Notes: generated from the letters alone by a model not told the origin. Shown: positions 1 to 13,383, counted from the first letter of the stretch. The stretch is DNA of 64,000 nt from Drosophila pseudoobscura (GCF_009870125.1 NC_046679.1:5890001-5954000); one strand, 5' to 3'. A program made the numbers and translations.

Positions 1-3000
1 TGTGGCATTGTATAGCCTTCATGCAGGATCGGGAGAATATCTATCATGACTAATCATAGCAAACACCCAACCTAGTAGTAGGGTATCCCAAAGTTGAGCT
101 TCTCTTTCGGTTCTATTTACAATATACACGAAATCGTAAAACAATAGCCATTGCTATCTGTGCTATATGGCCCTCCGACTGTCCCTGTCCACCAGGCAGT
201 CTGTCCGTTCTGTTTGTGTGCTGTTTGAATTCCCAGGGCAAGCAAATAAGCAAACAAAACCAAAGGACGGACAACAGTCAGTCGTCTGACAGCAGCTGCA
301 GAGTTTCCCGGCCAGCGGCATCTCTTCCAGCGATAAAACGCCTTCCTTGGCCAGTGCCTTATCAAAGCCGGGACACTGCTTAGCACTGCCACTGTGTGGC
401 CCACAGACAGCAGCAACAAGCTCAGAGGAAAAGTATAAAATTACATTTATCCGTGGCGAATGAGCAACTTGAAGAAGGCGTTTAAAACATCGTGCGCGCA
501 TTCTGTTCTCCGATAAAGAATGCTAGCTTTACAAAAACATTAGTTGAACGACCAACCCATTCGCAACAGCAACAATCGGGCACATACCACACGCACACAA
601 AGCCATACACCCATAAAGATATAGATACAGATATAGGAGAGATCTATGGCCATTGTTTGAGCGTTTAGTCCGCGCCCGTTGTGTTTTTCCCCGTACTCGG
701 AGTGCAGAAGGAGGAGCAGGCAAACAGAGCGAGACAGAGCACTTCGCAGTCGCATAAATAAGTGAGGATGGCAGGGACAATGGAGTCGGCAGTCGGGAGC
801 TGGGAGCAGGGCAAACATCCTTGACTTGACTTGCAACGGATGCCGCATTGCGGAGCGAAGCTAAAGGCTGACTGGAACTTGTCCAGGCTTCAGGCTCCAG
901 GCTACAGGCTCTGGAATCCGAGGCATGAAACTGTAATTTAAAAATACGAGTAGCATAGCGAATCATTCGGCACTTTTCATTTAAATTCCTAGCCCAGTCT
1001 GTGCGGAGTTTTCCCAACTCCACTTCAACTCAATGGCAGCGGATTAATCTGGCCAAGAGGGACACCAAGTATAACTGCTACTCCAGACTTACTTAATTGC
1101 CATTCATTGGTCAATTACAGGGACATGACCGTGGGACATCGACATGTCAATTGGGTTCCGAGGATTTTTGCCCAAAAGCAATTTTCCACCCCAGCCACCA
1201 CCGCAACCGCAGAGGGACGAGGGACGAACCTCTTTCGGTGGCTGGGCTGCAATTGAAAAACAAGCTTTTGGTTTTACGGCGCTTTGTTCGCCTTTTGTCC
1301 GGAGAGTGGAGTCGCTATAGCTGTAGCCTTTGTTGGGGATTTGCCAGTGGTTCCACACGAGTGCTGCGGCGGCATGCGAACTAGTTAGATTAATTTAGCC
1401 AGAGTCACAAACACAATTACGAAGTCATTTCAATTTATTAAGCGAGTGGCACCCCCGGCAAAAAGCCACTGCCACAGTCAGAGCCCCGTCCCGGATGAGG
1501 CTGCCCCTTCTTTGAGGGGGAGAGTATCCTGGGCTATAAACCGAAAGTGTATGAGCGATTAAAGGAGCTGAGGAGACGAGTCCGATGGCCTGCCAAAATG
1601 TTCGAAATCAATTTGGCGGCTGGGCTTTAATTTAGCTCCGCTTACTTCTAGAAGTATTTTGTTGTTGCAGCTAGCTTAGCGATTTGTCAAAGTGGATGAG
1701 ACGGCACACAACCCTCCCGCTCCTTGCCCCATGCCCCATGCCTCATGCCATACGTACGAGTATTTCCCCCGAGTTGACTATTATTGAACGATAAATTGAT
1801 TAGATATGCGTGCGAGAGTGTGACAACTTGCCTCGACTCGGTCCTCGGTCCTCGGTTCGTTGTTGCTGATGCTGCGTCTACTGATGCCACTGCTGCTGAT
1901 TCTCATTGCTGCCTCAAATTGCCATTTCAATGTTAATTTTATTAGGGTGTCAGCAATAAATTTCGTTCAATCTTAAATACCATAAAAAGCGTTACACTTC
2001 TGCCATACTGCCACACACATGGCAGATCCACTCTCACTCGCACACAATTTCCATTATCACCGAGAGCTTTGAACCTTATTCAAATCTCAGCCGGAAAATT
2101 ATACCAAATATATGTATGTATTGGCTTCTATATAGTACATAGAATATATGGAATATGTAGATGTGGCGGATACGCCCCCACAGACAGGCCACAAGTTATC
2201 CATCAAATGGCCGCACGACACTCATGTAAGCAGTCGGTCTGCTGTGGATTCCGGCCGTAACCATAAACCGTTTTCAGATTTACATGCAGGCGGCGCATGT
2301 TTGTGGCAGCAGTTGTTGTGGCTGGGCTGTGAGTGCACAGTCCCCCCCTTTCCATCGAGTCCCCATGGCCATGGGATGCCTGGACCACGGCACAGCACAG
2401 CACTCAACTAAAGTTTTGCAACGATTCATTTGTCTTTCTACTCGACCAACTGAAAACTTTGAAAACAATTATGCCCTGCCAAATGGCCAATGGAGACCCA
2501 GCTCCCTCTACCTATACATGTCCACTGCTGGCCAATTCAAACCAATTTCAGCAATTTCAGCATCGTTAAAGTCTCATTTTTAAGCCAAATGTGTCACAAA
2601 ACTGCCTTGTTATGTCACATTTGGGTACATTGAACCCCAGCCAGCACCAGGAAGTCCAGCAAACAGAAATTCTGAACATGAAGAGGTCCTGGCTGGACAG
2701 GACAGGACAGCACACAAAGTGCACAGCTTGCCCAGTGTCTGTGAGTCAGGGAAAGGACAAGAACCAGGCATCCGCCACCCGCCAGGGGAATGCAAACAAA
2801 AAAAGGAAGGCGGGGGCATCGGTATCACATCCCAGGGCCAAGAGACAACCAGGCCAATATGGTCTGCGCATAATGAATTTATCAAATTAATCAAAATGGC
2901 GCTGTTCAGAGTGTCCCCGCACCGGAAGCGGGTGTTTATATGCCACAAACTGTGTGACGGGGGGTAGGAAATGCTCCCCCATCCGACGACTGTCCATGTA

Positions 3001-3981
3001 AATGTTTGCTGTGTCAGGCTGAGTGTGTTTGTACGAGCATAATATAATTAAGCGAAGCTGCGCGTCGCAGAAATGGGGATTTAATAAAGCCATTTGGCTG
3101 ACGGGCAGCAGCATGGAGATGAGCAGCAGACGCCATCGCCATCGCCATTGCCATCGCCATAAGAATAAACAGCAGAATGAGCAGCTTCTGGTGATAATCG
3201 CCGTATGTTCGGCGACAGTGGCTCGGAAAAGTATGCGACAGATGGTTAGGTTCAAATTTGTTAACAAATTATCAATATCAATACTCTCTATAAATGGGTT
3301 ATATCTAAGTTTGCTGCTCTTCCTAGAACTTGAAGAACAGAAACCTGCTAACAATTAAAGCCCTGCCACTGCCACTGTCCAATTCCGGCCAAGTGCGGAA
3401 TGGGATCGAATATGGGGGATGGGTGATGAGCTTGTTTATGGCGGATAGTGGGGTGCCGGATGCTCTAATGTTATGTAAATGACAGCGCCTAATGAACTTT
3501 TCATTCATTATCGTTAGTTAGTTAGTTAGCCTGGTCAATGGCCGGTTATTTCCTGATCCTGTGCCGGAGCCCGGGCACATCCCTCCGACAGCGGGATACT
3601 TAAACACTAATCCCTAATCCCTTTGCACACTTTTACCACTTCAGGCGTGGCCGGACGACAACCGCAAAGCTCCTCTGATTGATTTGTCTAATGCTGCCGG
3701 ATCCGGACAACAGAGACACCGTGGTGTACGAGTATCTGGATAGCCGTTGGACATCTTAATTTCATTAGCGCGTCTTTAAGTGCTCTCATAAACTTGCCGG
3801 AGGGGTGATTACAAGGGATTCGGTTTCGGTTTTGGTTTCGGATGCGGATTCCCTTCTTCCCATACCGTTCCGCTCCTACTTAATTGAACAGCGGGTGCTC
3901 TCCCTCGAAGGATTCGCGGCGATAATGTTGCGACTGTGGCCCATGTAATTCACATTACGAGACATACGCCCCCCGACGCAG
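1..3981. other. Non-coding region upstream of ETHR
   Basis: No open frame here shows convincing codon bias, domain similarity or splice continuity. The region is probably 5' flank and possibly 5' UTR exons or introns of ETHR. A short CATCGC-type repeat lies near 3131-3162. A missing ETHR start exon could be hidden here, but none could be identified with confidence. Confidence 0.5.
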
Positions 3982-6900
3982 GACGACGACACCGACATTG
4001 CCATTGGTGAGGGGCAGCCACGGCGTCGCTGTGGCCAGGACCGGGCAGCATCCACGGCTGACCAGCATTGGCATAGGCTTGAGGATTTGTTGGCTGTTGC
4101 TGCTGCTACCCCAGACCCCGGCTCAAGATGCTGCAACAGCAACACCAACAGCATTCCAAACAGCAGCATCCGCCGGCCCTGCTGCCGCCGCAACCACAGC
4201 CAGGACGACGTCCCAGCAGGCTGGGCTATCCCGTGGCGCTCCTAGTGGCGGCGATGGCGCATACAACGCAACTTATAGTATTCCAGCCCTCGGCTACGAG
4301 TCCGCCCACACCAGCAGCGGCCATAGTGATAATTCCAGCGCAGCAACAGCCGATTCCGATTCCGATTCCGACTCCGAGGAGGATGCTGAGCCGATGCTGC
4401 CACAGATTCCGCCGTATATACGCACAACCGCCATGTTCTTCTGCATAGCCATCATGCTGCTGGGAGTTGTAGGGAACGTGATGGTGAGTCCATCGAATGC
4501 ACCTCTACGGCATGCCCATTCCATGCCGTTTTTAATGTGTATTTGCAGGTGCCCATTGTGATTATTAAGACGAAGGATATGCGCAACTCCACAAACATTT
4601 TCCTCACCAATCTCAGCATCGCCGACCTGCTGGTGCTCCTCGTCTGCACGCCCACCGTCCTCGTCGAGGTTAACACGCGCCCAGAGACCTGGGTACTTGG
4701 CCACGAGATGTGTAAGTGGCTCCCGGTTGCTCCATTCGTTTCTGTTTACTTTCCCCAGCCTAATTAACTGATTTTGTGCTCTCTTTTGGTATCGCAGGCA
4801 AGGCCGTGCCGTTCGTTGAGCTGACGGTGGCCCACGCCAGCGTTCTGACCATCTTGGCCATCTCATTCGAGCGCTATTACGCAATCTGTGAGCCATTAAA
4901 GGCCGGCTACGTCTGTACCAAGGGGCGTGCCATCCTCATCTGCGTCCTGGCCTGGGGCATTGCTGCGCTTTTTACGAGGTAAGCGTCCGCTCCTCTCCGA
5001 ACCTTGTGGACGGTGCAATGAACTCTGTTCTGGTGTCGGTTTTGTGGCTTTCTTAAAGTAAATTTAATTAAATATTACCATTATAATTTTCACAAATTAT
5101 ATTTAGGCGAGATATCTCATTGCATGCTCGCCCTCTCTCTCTCTCTCTCTCTTTATATATTTCTATATCTCTTACGATCTCTGTCTTTGGTGTTGGCTTT
5201 CTTATATACACATTTTTACTGTTTTATCCTCCATTATATATAGATCTACTCCTAGTTTATGGCTTATTTCCATTTATTCATTTTGGGCAGCCAAGCATTA
5301 AGTTCCTCGCTCATTAATTATAAGTGTCAATCGTCGTCATTTTTAATGATTTGTGTTTTGTTTTTGTTTTCTCTATTTGGGTTTTCTCCAATTTTTTGTC
5401 TCCATTCCTGATTTCTGAAATGGTTTTTGGTTTTTTTTTTTTTGGTCTAAGGCATTTGGTGTTTGGTGTTTGGCCTTTTGTTTGCCATCCGCGTGTCCAT
5501 TTACATGCTAAACATTCGACTGTTGGCCCACTCTCTCTCTCCACCTATCTATTTCACTTCCTCCTTCTCCTGGCATCCACATCCCCTGTATCCTACTCAT
5601 GGATATCTCCCATTCATGCCCCCTCTTTGGCCATTGCGCTATTCCTTCTCATTTAGGGAGGCTCTCAAGTTCCGTAGCGGCCATGCTTTTGTCCCGTTAT
5701 CAGCCCCCTGTCATCTTTAATAAGCACCGATGTCCGCTATCATGGAATTTCATTTCATTGACACTTTATTATTGTTTTTTCATGGCCACATTCCCAGTCG
5801 CAGTCGCACAGTCCTCAGTCACATCTAAGGACGGCCGGCGACCCTTTTTAATTTTGCAAATCTTGCCGCGTTCATAACAATGAAACACTGACCCCACCGC
5901 ATGAGGAGTGGTCGTGGGCAGGGTCATGGCTGGAATCGGGATCGGCCTGCCTCCAGGCGTCTGTCCATTAATTACGCCACCCAAGAAGCCGCCCCAAGGC
6001 CGAAGCAAACATTTTAAAGCCCATTCAAACGGAGGCACCACAAGGCGTCTACAGTGACGCACGTCCACGGCCAAAGCGCTCGGATCAACCTAAGCAGAAG
6101 CCACTGCCTGTTGACTGTCATATCTGTGTCTAGCCAAAATATTTAAATCGATTCGGATTACTTTAACCCGCAGAAAGAAGACAAGTTTTCCATAGAAAGC
6201 TGGTTCTTAAATGTATATTAATGATGGTAGTGTTCTGTGGTGTATGTAATTCTCATGATCATCATTTCATATGACACTCTTTCCTATTAGCTCTCTCCGC
6301 CTCCTCTCGCTCTCTCTCACTCTCTATACATCTCACTATTTCCTTCCATTTCCATCCATTATCCGCCTCCCCATGACCCCGCAGCCTGATTACGTTTCTT
6401 GTTTGCTTTTTTCTCTCCCCCCATTTTCCATGTAGCCCCATACTGTGGGTGGCCGAATACAAGTTGGCCGAATATATTGATGGATCATCGGTGGCCGTTT
6501 GCCTCACGCAGGCCATCACCGATTGGACCATAGCCTTCTTTCTGATGACCATAACCGTGTTCTTCATAATGCCATTCCTGACCCTGGTCGTGCTGTACGG
6601 CATCATTGCCAAGAACCTCGTCTCCAATCAGAGCACCATGCTGCGCGCCCGCCCCACCAAGCCGGAGCTAAGCCTACGGGCCCGCAAGCAGGTGGTCCTA
6701 ATGCTCGGCGCCGTCGTTCTCTCGTTCTTCGTCTGCCTGCTGCCCTTCCGCGTGCTAACCCTCTGGATCATACTGAGCACGGACCAAGCGCTGCACGAGA
6801 TTGGCCTGGTGCGCTACTACAGCCTGCTCTACTTCTGCCGTGTGATGCTCTACCTCAACTCGGCCATGAACCCCATACTCTACAACCTCATGTCCACCAA

Positions 6901-7354
6901 GTTTCGCAGGGGCTTTGCGCGGCTCTGCCACGATGCTGGCCGAATCCTGTTGAAGTTGCTCACGCTGGGACGGAGCAGCGACGGTGTGGGCGGCTCTCGC
7001 GGACGCAGTGGCACCATCTCCACGGGCCTGGGCACCAATACGAACACCAACTCGTCCAATGCCACGGCGGCCACCAGCTCTAGCATTCTGTCACGCAGCT
7101 CCAACCGACGATGCAGCGAGGACATCAGCCGCACCCGCCTGAGGATTGAGCTGCAGCTGCCCTGCGGCAGTGATCTGGAAGCCATGGCCATGCTCCATCA
7201 TTCGGGGACGGGCAAACGGATGGCCAGGCGGGAGAGTGATAGCCGGCTAATGGGCTTGAAGAACTCACATCCGAATCCGAGGCGCCACAAGCCTCAAATC
7301 AGTTTCGACGAGGAGACACTGCGCGATGCAAAGGAAGCTGAAAATCTAGCCTGA
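3982..7354 (+). CDS. ETHR: Ecdysis-triggering hormone receptor, isoform A (GPCR)
   Basis: A rhodopsin-family neuropeptide receptor; ETHR senses ETH released by Inka cells and drives the ecdysis sequence. Exons by eye: about 3982-4483, 4549-4711, 4798-4978, 6436-7354; phases join cleanly. The N-terminus has candidate N-glycosylation sites (YNATYS, DNSS) and an acidic DSDSDSEE run; TM1 starts at RTTAMFFCIAIMLLG; TM2 NIFLTNLSIADLLVLL; TM3 ends in the FERYYAI form of DRY; TM7 has NSAMNPILYN. The last exon supplies ECL2, TM5-TM7 and a Ser/Thr/Asn-rich tail. The start is unresolved: the frame is open from 3926 but has no ATG before 4394, so either translation begins at 4394 (very short N-terminus) or an upstream exon splices in near the AG at 3980-3981. 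The call as ETHR rests on the characteristic MRNSTNIFLTNLSIADLL and PETWVLG regions and the two alternative 3' exons. Confidence 0.9.
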
Positions 7355-9747
7355 GTAGACGGGACAATCGGCGGCGGGGGAGGAAGGCGTGAAAAATCGC
7401 TTGTAACCCGTTTACACATTCGCTTCACTTGACTGGAATGTGTCGAAGGCGGTTTGTTCTGATCCTGGTCCCCGACACGCCTGCACAAATTGTATTTTGA
7501 ACGTTTTTTGCAACCATAATCGATTCCATCGAACCGTTGACAGCCAGTCCTGCCAGTCCTGCCAGTCCAGCCAGTAGTGCCTGCTCCTTGGACATTTCCG
7601 TACAAAAAACAATCAATTTTTCGGGCTATTAAACTCGAATGAATGTGCCAAAGATAAATAACAGCAACGACAGCCAAACAGCAGCACTACACCACTACAA
7701 CTACTGGACGGAGAAAGGGCACATCTCAACGGGAGTATGGTGACGGACCGGGGCTGCCTGCGTCTGGGGCCGCCATTAAACGACGGGCTCTGGAGGAAAG
7801 GCAAATGGAAATGGCTTAATATGCGTTTGGGAACCCCATCAGAGCGGCGGATAAACATGATTTAGGTGTATTGAAATAGTTTCCTTTCGTTAAGGCCGTT
7901 TGCCGCCTGCCAATCGACGGCCATGTTTGGGCCCATTCCAAAATGGCTGCCATTACACGGGCAGGCCATAGGAAAAATGGGCGAAAAAAACTGTTGCCTA
8001 CTTTGCTGCGGCCCAAAAATAAAATGTTCACACATCCGAATGCAAACACAGTTGTATATACAAGCATACACATCCACACATAATGTTAAACCCATGCATA
8101 AATACGTAAATATTTATATATTATTTAAACAATACATATACATATATACTCGGCTTATGAATATACTAGAACCCACACACACACACACCCACACACGCAC
8201 GCATATATAGCAAAAGTGACGAGCTTGTAAGTAAATAAATTTTCTATGACAACAACTCACTCAATGGGTCAAGGAAATCGGTTATATCGGAACATACCCC
8301 ATGCCTGAAGGAATCTATTCTCTCGTCTATGGGTCGGCCATTGAGGAGGGCAAAAGAATGTAATTTATTGTTCAGGAAATCGGACAACACAACTGCCAAT
8401 CTTCTGTAAATATAGATACTTGTACATACGTAGCATTGTAATTTGTTTTCGTAGCTTTAGAAGTAGCAATATTATATGACGTATGTAGATTTCCTGTAAT
8501 TTTCCTATACAACACCACCAAAGTAGATAGAGTCCCCGCATAAGCCCCTCGTCGTTTGACGGGTATGAGCAGACGTTGCCGTTTCCGTTTCCGTTCTGAT
8601 TAAGTTGAGTGCTGTGCTTCCTTTGAAAGTTTTCTAGTACTTAGCCCCAGCTGCCGTTGAGTGGCTTTTAAATATTTGTTTGTTTCCCTCTCGCAGCGCC
8701 GTTAAAACTTTGCAGACAACATCAGCAATAATACGAACAATACCATTCATATTCACCCTGAAATAACTACATGTATATGATTCTTGCAGTCCCATCATCG
8801 CCATTTCCAGCTACAGCGTAGAGCCCTATGGAGACGGCACCGACGCCCCAGTCTGCACCACAGCGGCCGATGGCTTCTGGCCGATCTTTTACTTTGTGGG
8901 CAGTATCACGGTGTTCTTCTTTCTACCCTTCGGCATACTGGTCCTGCTGTACGCGGCCATTGCCTACAAGCTGCTGCGGCCAAACAATGCCTTCCATAGG
9001 CCCACCTCGCCACAGCCGCAGCCGGCGACTGCCACGGCCACGGCCACGGCCACGACAACACCCAGCACCAAAGGCAACAGCCATCAGCAAAGCAATGGCA
9101 TGAGGAAGCACCGCAAGCAGGTGATTTTCATGCTGGTGGCGGTCGTCTCCAGTTTCTTTGTGTGTCTGCTGCCCTTCCGGGCATTCACGCTGTGGGTGAT
9201 CATGGCCAGTGCAGAGGATGTAGAGCGCCTGGGCATCGCAGGCTACTACAATCTGCTGTACTTCTCGCGATTCATGCTGTACCTAAATTCGGCCATGAAT
9301 CCCATCCTCTACAACCTGATGTCGTCCAAGTTCCGGAGCGGCTTTTGGCGGCTGCTACTTACATGCCTGGGGCAGAGGCCCAGCCATCATCATCGCCATA
9401 ACCACTACCACCAGCGGCAGCATCCGACGGCAGGCGGCAGCATGCGAAACACTTTGCGAAGACAGGCCAATGATGCTGACGAGGGAGCCACTTTGGCCGG
9501 CCGCACCGGTGGTACCCGACCGCCTCACCGAACGCTGCGTCGCGAGGCCACATTTCTGATCAACTCCATATCCACGTCTTCGGGCACGGATCGCACAACC
9601 TCGTCCTCCGCCTGGCGAAGCAATAGTCTGTCCACTTCCGGGCTGGGCGAGCGCGAACGAGGCATCCTGGGTGCCGCCATCATAGGAACTACCGCGGCGA
9701 CGGTAACAACCGCTTGCCTGCAGGAGCGACGATCCAGCAAAACCTGA
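3982..9747 (+). CDS. ETHR: Ecdysis-triggering hormone receptor, isoform B (alternative last exon)
   Basis: Same three 5' exons as isoform A, spliced to a second terminal exon at 8790-9747 (acceptor TTCTTGCAG). Both last exons complete the same split Ser codon (AG|C or AG|T) and begin with SPI. TM6, TM7 and the NSAMNPILYN motif are nearly the same in A and B, while ECL2, TM5 and the third cytoplasmic loop differ strongly. Exon B has a longer third loop with a Thr-Ala run (PATATATATATTTPST) and a His-rich cytoplasmic tail after LLLTCLG. In D. melanogaster the ETHR gene is known to make two receptors in this way, with different ETH sensitivity and expression; that these two exons do so here is inference from structure. 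Confidence 0.9.
5132..5152. repeat. (CT)n microsatellite in ETHR intron 3
   Basis: Pure CT dinucleotide tract in the 1.46 kb intron (4979-6435) that precedes exon A. The rest of that intron is pyrimidine-rich and shows no other gene. Confidence 0.9.
7355..8789 (+). other. 3' UTR of ETHR-A / intron before exon B
   Basis: In isoform A this stretch is 3' UTR; in isoform B it is intron. It holds candidate AATAAA signals at 8018-8023 and 8234-8239, an AC-rich microsatellite at about 8173-8201, and three direct copies of a CCAGTCCTG-like word near 7542-7572. No other coding sequence seen. Confidence 0.6.
8018..8239 (+). terminator. Candidate poly(A) signals for ETHR-A
   Basis: AATAAA hexamers at 8018-8023 and 8234-8239 lie between exon A and exon B, where isoform A must end. 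Which is used cannot be told from sequence. Confidence 0.4.
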
Positions 9748-10944
9748 ACACTGCCCTCCCATTGAATTGTACGAGTATTTTAGTTGAATTCCAACAGCAA
9801 ATAGTCATAGTATTTAGAAGAAATTTTGTTGTAAAGACTGAAGTACCTCAGAAGAAGTCAATAAACGCTAGAGAATGTTTTTGAAACCATGTTTTTTCGT
9901 TTTGTTTGTTCCGGCCTTCACTTTGTCCCCGCAGCTACAATTGGGCAATAAAACAAACCTTTCATAGGCATCGTTACAGATTTTATTGTATTTAAGCGAA
10001 ATATAAAATCAAATTCAGGCGAAAGTGAAAGCCGAAACTGAATGTTATGTATGTGTATGTGGTATGTAAGTAATGTTTTCTATGCAGTTGTGTGCCTTGT
10101 TCCCAAACCTTTTAATATTTTACGCTCACGCAATTTTTATTAAACTTCATCGTTATATCGTCATTATTACACTAATTATGTGCCTACACAAATCCATCGC
10201 GTCACTCGAAAATACAAATACACACAATTTGTTTTTGTTAATGCTAAAAGTGTTCGTTCTTTTGATTTACATAAAATTTCAAATATGACAGAGACAAGTG
10301 GCGAGCACCATAGATAAATATGTTTCAAACACACACACACGCACACATATACAAAGTACATAGTTGTAAGGAGCAGCAGCCATGTACAGATGGTGGCTCT
10401 CCCCTCGCGTATCATCATGTATGCTGGAGTGGATCTATATCTGTGCATGTGTGTGAATTTTAGTTAGTATCGTTTCGCGCTGCTGTGATAAGTAACTCTC
10501 TTAAGTTAGGTTAGATTTAGATTAAGTTAATTGCTACACCGTTTTGCATCTTTGCACTACTTATGGAACAGAACGGTTCAGAAATCAGAAAGACGGTTAG
10601 TATCAGTATTCGGCCATGTGGGTATGGGTGTGTTCGGGATGTGTGGAGTTTTGTTGGGTTGGCTACATACCTATTACATATATGTATGTATGTATATTTG
10701 CTTAAAGTGTGTACTCTCGCGTCCACGGATCGGAATCATACAAACGCATCTACTACTCAGTATACTCAAACGCATCCTCATATCATTAAGAGCTATTACA
10801 GAATCCGATATTATAATTAAGGGTTTGTTATTACGTTTTCGTTATTCCTTTTATTGTTGTTGTTGTTGTGTTTTCCGTTTTAATTTATTATATTTAAATT
10901 TTGTTTAATTGTATAATAAAATAATGATTCACAATCAGAGTTAT
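9748..10944. other. Convergent 3' ends of ETHR-B and Rab1
   Basis: AATAAA for ETHR-B lies at 9860-9865, about 115 bp after its stop. On the minus strand AATAAA (TTTATT at 9982-9987) could end a Rab1 3' UTR of roughly 960 bp. An AC-rich tract lies at 10329-10346. No coding sequence recognised. Confidence 0.5.
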
Positions 10945-12746
10945 TCAGCAGCAACCAGAATTGGGCTTTTCCACTGGACGTCCTTGATCGATTTTCACTT
11001 TGCTAGCGTTGTCGGTGGCGCTGGACGGCGGTCCGACGCGATTCTTGATCTCAGCCGCCATCGTCATGAAGGCCTGCTCCACGTTCGTGGCGCTCTTGGC
11101 CGAAGTTTCAAGAAATGGAATGCCTAACTGAGCTGCATACTCCTACAGTGGCCAAAAATTCAAAATCCAACACAAATACATCAAATGAGATAAGAACAAT
11201 GGGGTTTTACTCTTGTATAATACGCACCGCAGCTGTGGTATGATCAACAACTTTTTTGGTGGTCAAATCGCTCTTGTTGCCCACCAGCAGCTTGTTGACA
11301 TTCTCGCAAGCATATCGTTCGATTTCCTCGAGCCATTGCTTCACATTGTTGAAGGACTCCTGATCCGTGCAGTCGTATACAACAATGATACCATGTGCGC
11401 CACGATAGTATGAAGAAGTGATGGTACGGAAACGCTCCTGACCAGCAGTATCCCACTGTAAAGATTCGTATATTAGACTAAGTTTCAATATAACTTACAA
11501 TACGTGCTTACAATTTGCAGTTTAATGGTCTTTCCGTCAAGTTCTATGGTTCTAATTTTCTGATGAAGAGATAAAAGGTTTTATTAGACACACGCTAGCT
11601 ATTTTTTTTATGTTTCGATAAAATACTTACAAAATCTACACCGATTGTGCTGATATAGCTTTCTGTATATGTGTCATCGGCAAATCGCAGCAGCAGACAG
11701 GACTTTCCAACGCCGGAATCACCAATCAGCAACAGTTTGAAGAGATAATCGCTGTAGAAGTGAAGAATATGCAAAGTCTTAATATTCATGAGGGTATCAC
11801 AAAACGCCACAGTGTGTGTACATATATTAAGTCTGAGTTATCTTATCGATATAGGGTACCCAACATCAACCCCCAATTAAAAACCAAATGAGCATTTTGA
11901 TAAAGCTAAACGTCTAAATATCTCGTAACTCGTCACTCGCGATGCAGTGATAGGACCAGAGATTCCATAGCTCAGGAGACATCTCAAGTTCAATTGTTTT
12001 CAAGTAGTAACCCAGCAAGGCAATTAAAGCCAAATAAAAGAGGTTTTGATTACGTAGCAGCGGGGAGAGAGAGTGAGAGAGCGAGGGCAACAACAGCAAC
12101 ACTACAAAAGCAGTCAAACAACAACAAGGCGTACGCGAGAGGGGTAGGAGACTCTCTCTCTTTCTCTCTCTCTCTCTCTACGCAGGTGACTCATCCGCCC
12201 CACGAATCAGCCAGCCAGTCAGCCAGCCAGCCCGCCATCCAGTCCAGTCCAGTCCAGTCAGTAGCTGAGCTCCAGGCAGTGCTTGGATAATGGAATATGG
12301 AATAGATTGGATGTGCTGGCCGAATCAGAGGCTGAGAACCGACTAGAAGCAACAACAATCAACAATATTTTCTCTGTGGCGTACAAAGTTTGCCACTAGA
12401 GTGCGCCCGTATGGGTGCACAAATATATATGCATGTGATGTGATACATCCCTTTCTGGTTTTAGGGCTTATTTCAGTGTCTACCAAAATCGAGTGCTTTT
12501 GGAGTTGCCAACGCCAGGGCCAGCCCAGCGCTAAACAATGCTAGAAAAAAGGGAGTGGGCTGTGGGATGGGAGACGACTAGCGGACGTAGCAAAAATGAC
12601 GTCGCAGAAAAAAAATGATGAAAGCAACGATTATCGAACGCGAGAGTGTAAAAATGTTTCAATGAAAAATAAGTCAATGGTCTCCACCGCACTGGTGCGC
12701 AGTTTATGCATGTGACAACTTACTATTCGGGATTCACAGATGACAT
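10945..12746 (-). CDS. Rab1: Rab1 small GTPase
   Basis: Ras-superfamily GTPase that directs ER-to-Golgi vesicle transport. Five coding exons on the minus strand: 12746-12724, 11751-11631, 11559-11512, 11455-11228, 11142-10945, giving 205 residues, the usual Rab1 length. Visible motifs: start [17 protein letters not shown]-loop GDSGVGKSC, effector region [16 protein letters not shown], switch [11 protein letters not shown], guanine-binding NKSD, ETSAKSA, and the C-terminal double Cys (NSGCC) for geranylgeranylation. The first intron (11752-12723) is the longest; the ATG exon contributes only 23 nt. ATG at 12744-12746 chosen because it restores the conserved N-terminus. Confidence 0.97.
12151..12180. 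repeat. (TC)n tract in Rab1 intron 1
   Basis: CT/TC-rich microsatellite in the first intron of Rab1. On the minus (transcribed) strand it reads GAGA, so it could bind GAGA factor, but no functional evidence is visible. Confidence 0.8.
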
Positions 12747-13383
12747 TTTGGGTATTTTTCACAAGAATATATATTTGCCACGAACAAATATTCGATTCGA
12801 TTTCTTCCCTTGCCTGGCTACTTTGCGTTGGCTGTTTCTTCGACTTGCGCGGTCTGCTTGCTTCAATTGTATCACTAAATTGCACGCACTGCTCTTGCAC
12901 TATTGCTATTGTATGTTTTGTAACTGGCTATTGTATTTATTGCAATGAATTTATGGGAAATTGAGTTTATTTCCACAAATTCGACGGCCGAGAACGAGAA
13001 CAATGGCGACGGAAAAAATGACGAAGTGGCATTAGACTCCAGTGTTGGGAAACGCGTTAGGACCAGGGCTACACAAAACAGAGCAGTTCCATCGCAATGC
13101 AGAGATGTGTGGGCGGGTACGACTTATCTGACCCGACCCGACCCGCCCCCGATAACAAACGACTCGACTTTTTCCACTTGCGTGCATTTAATCTCTTATA
13201 ATACATTATTTGATTCTAAACGCGGTATTCAACATTTGAGAGTTTTTTTGTTTGCATAGAGAACACATTACAGATAATAATAATACATACATAATAGTAT
13301 ATGAAAGAAGATTCGATAAGCGGGTATAACGCCTACCCACACGGGGGATTATGGGAATGCATCGTTCTAATGGAGATGGCTAT
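12747..13383. other. Rab1 5' flank and AP-2sigma 3' flank
   Basis: Both neighbours are on the minus strand, so this gap holds the Rab1 promoter and 5' UTR and the AP-2sigma 3' UTR. No TATA box or coding sequence is evident. Confidence 0.5.

Noticed and set aside
3023-3358. 111-residue frame with Arg-His repeats upstream of ETHR
   Set aside because: Produced by a CATCGC simple repeat; no splice link to the ETHR frame could be shown.
4128-4448. Gln/Pro-rich plus-strand frame overlapping the ETHR first exon
   Set aside because: Out of frame with the spliced receptor; a shadow of the repetitive CAG-rich coding sequence.
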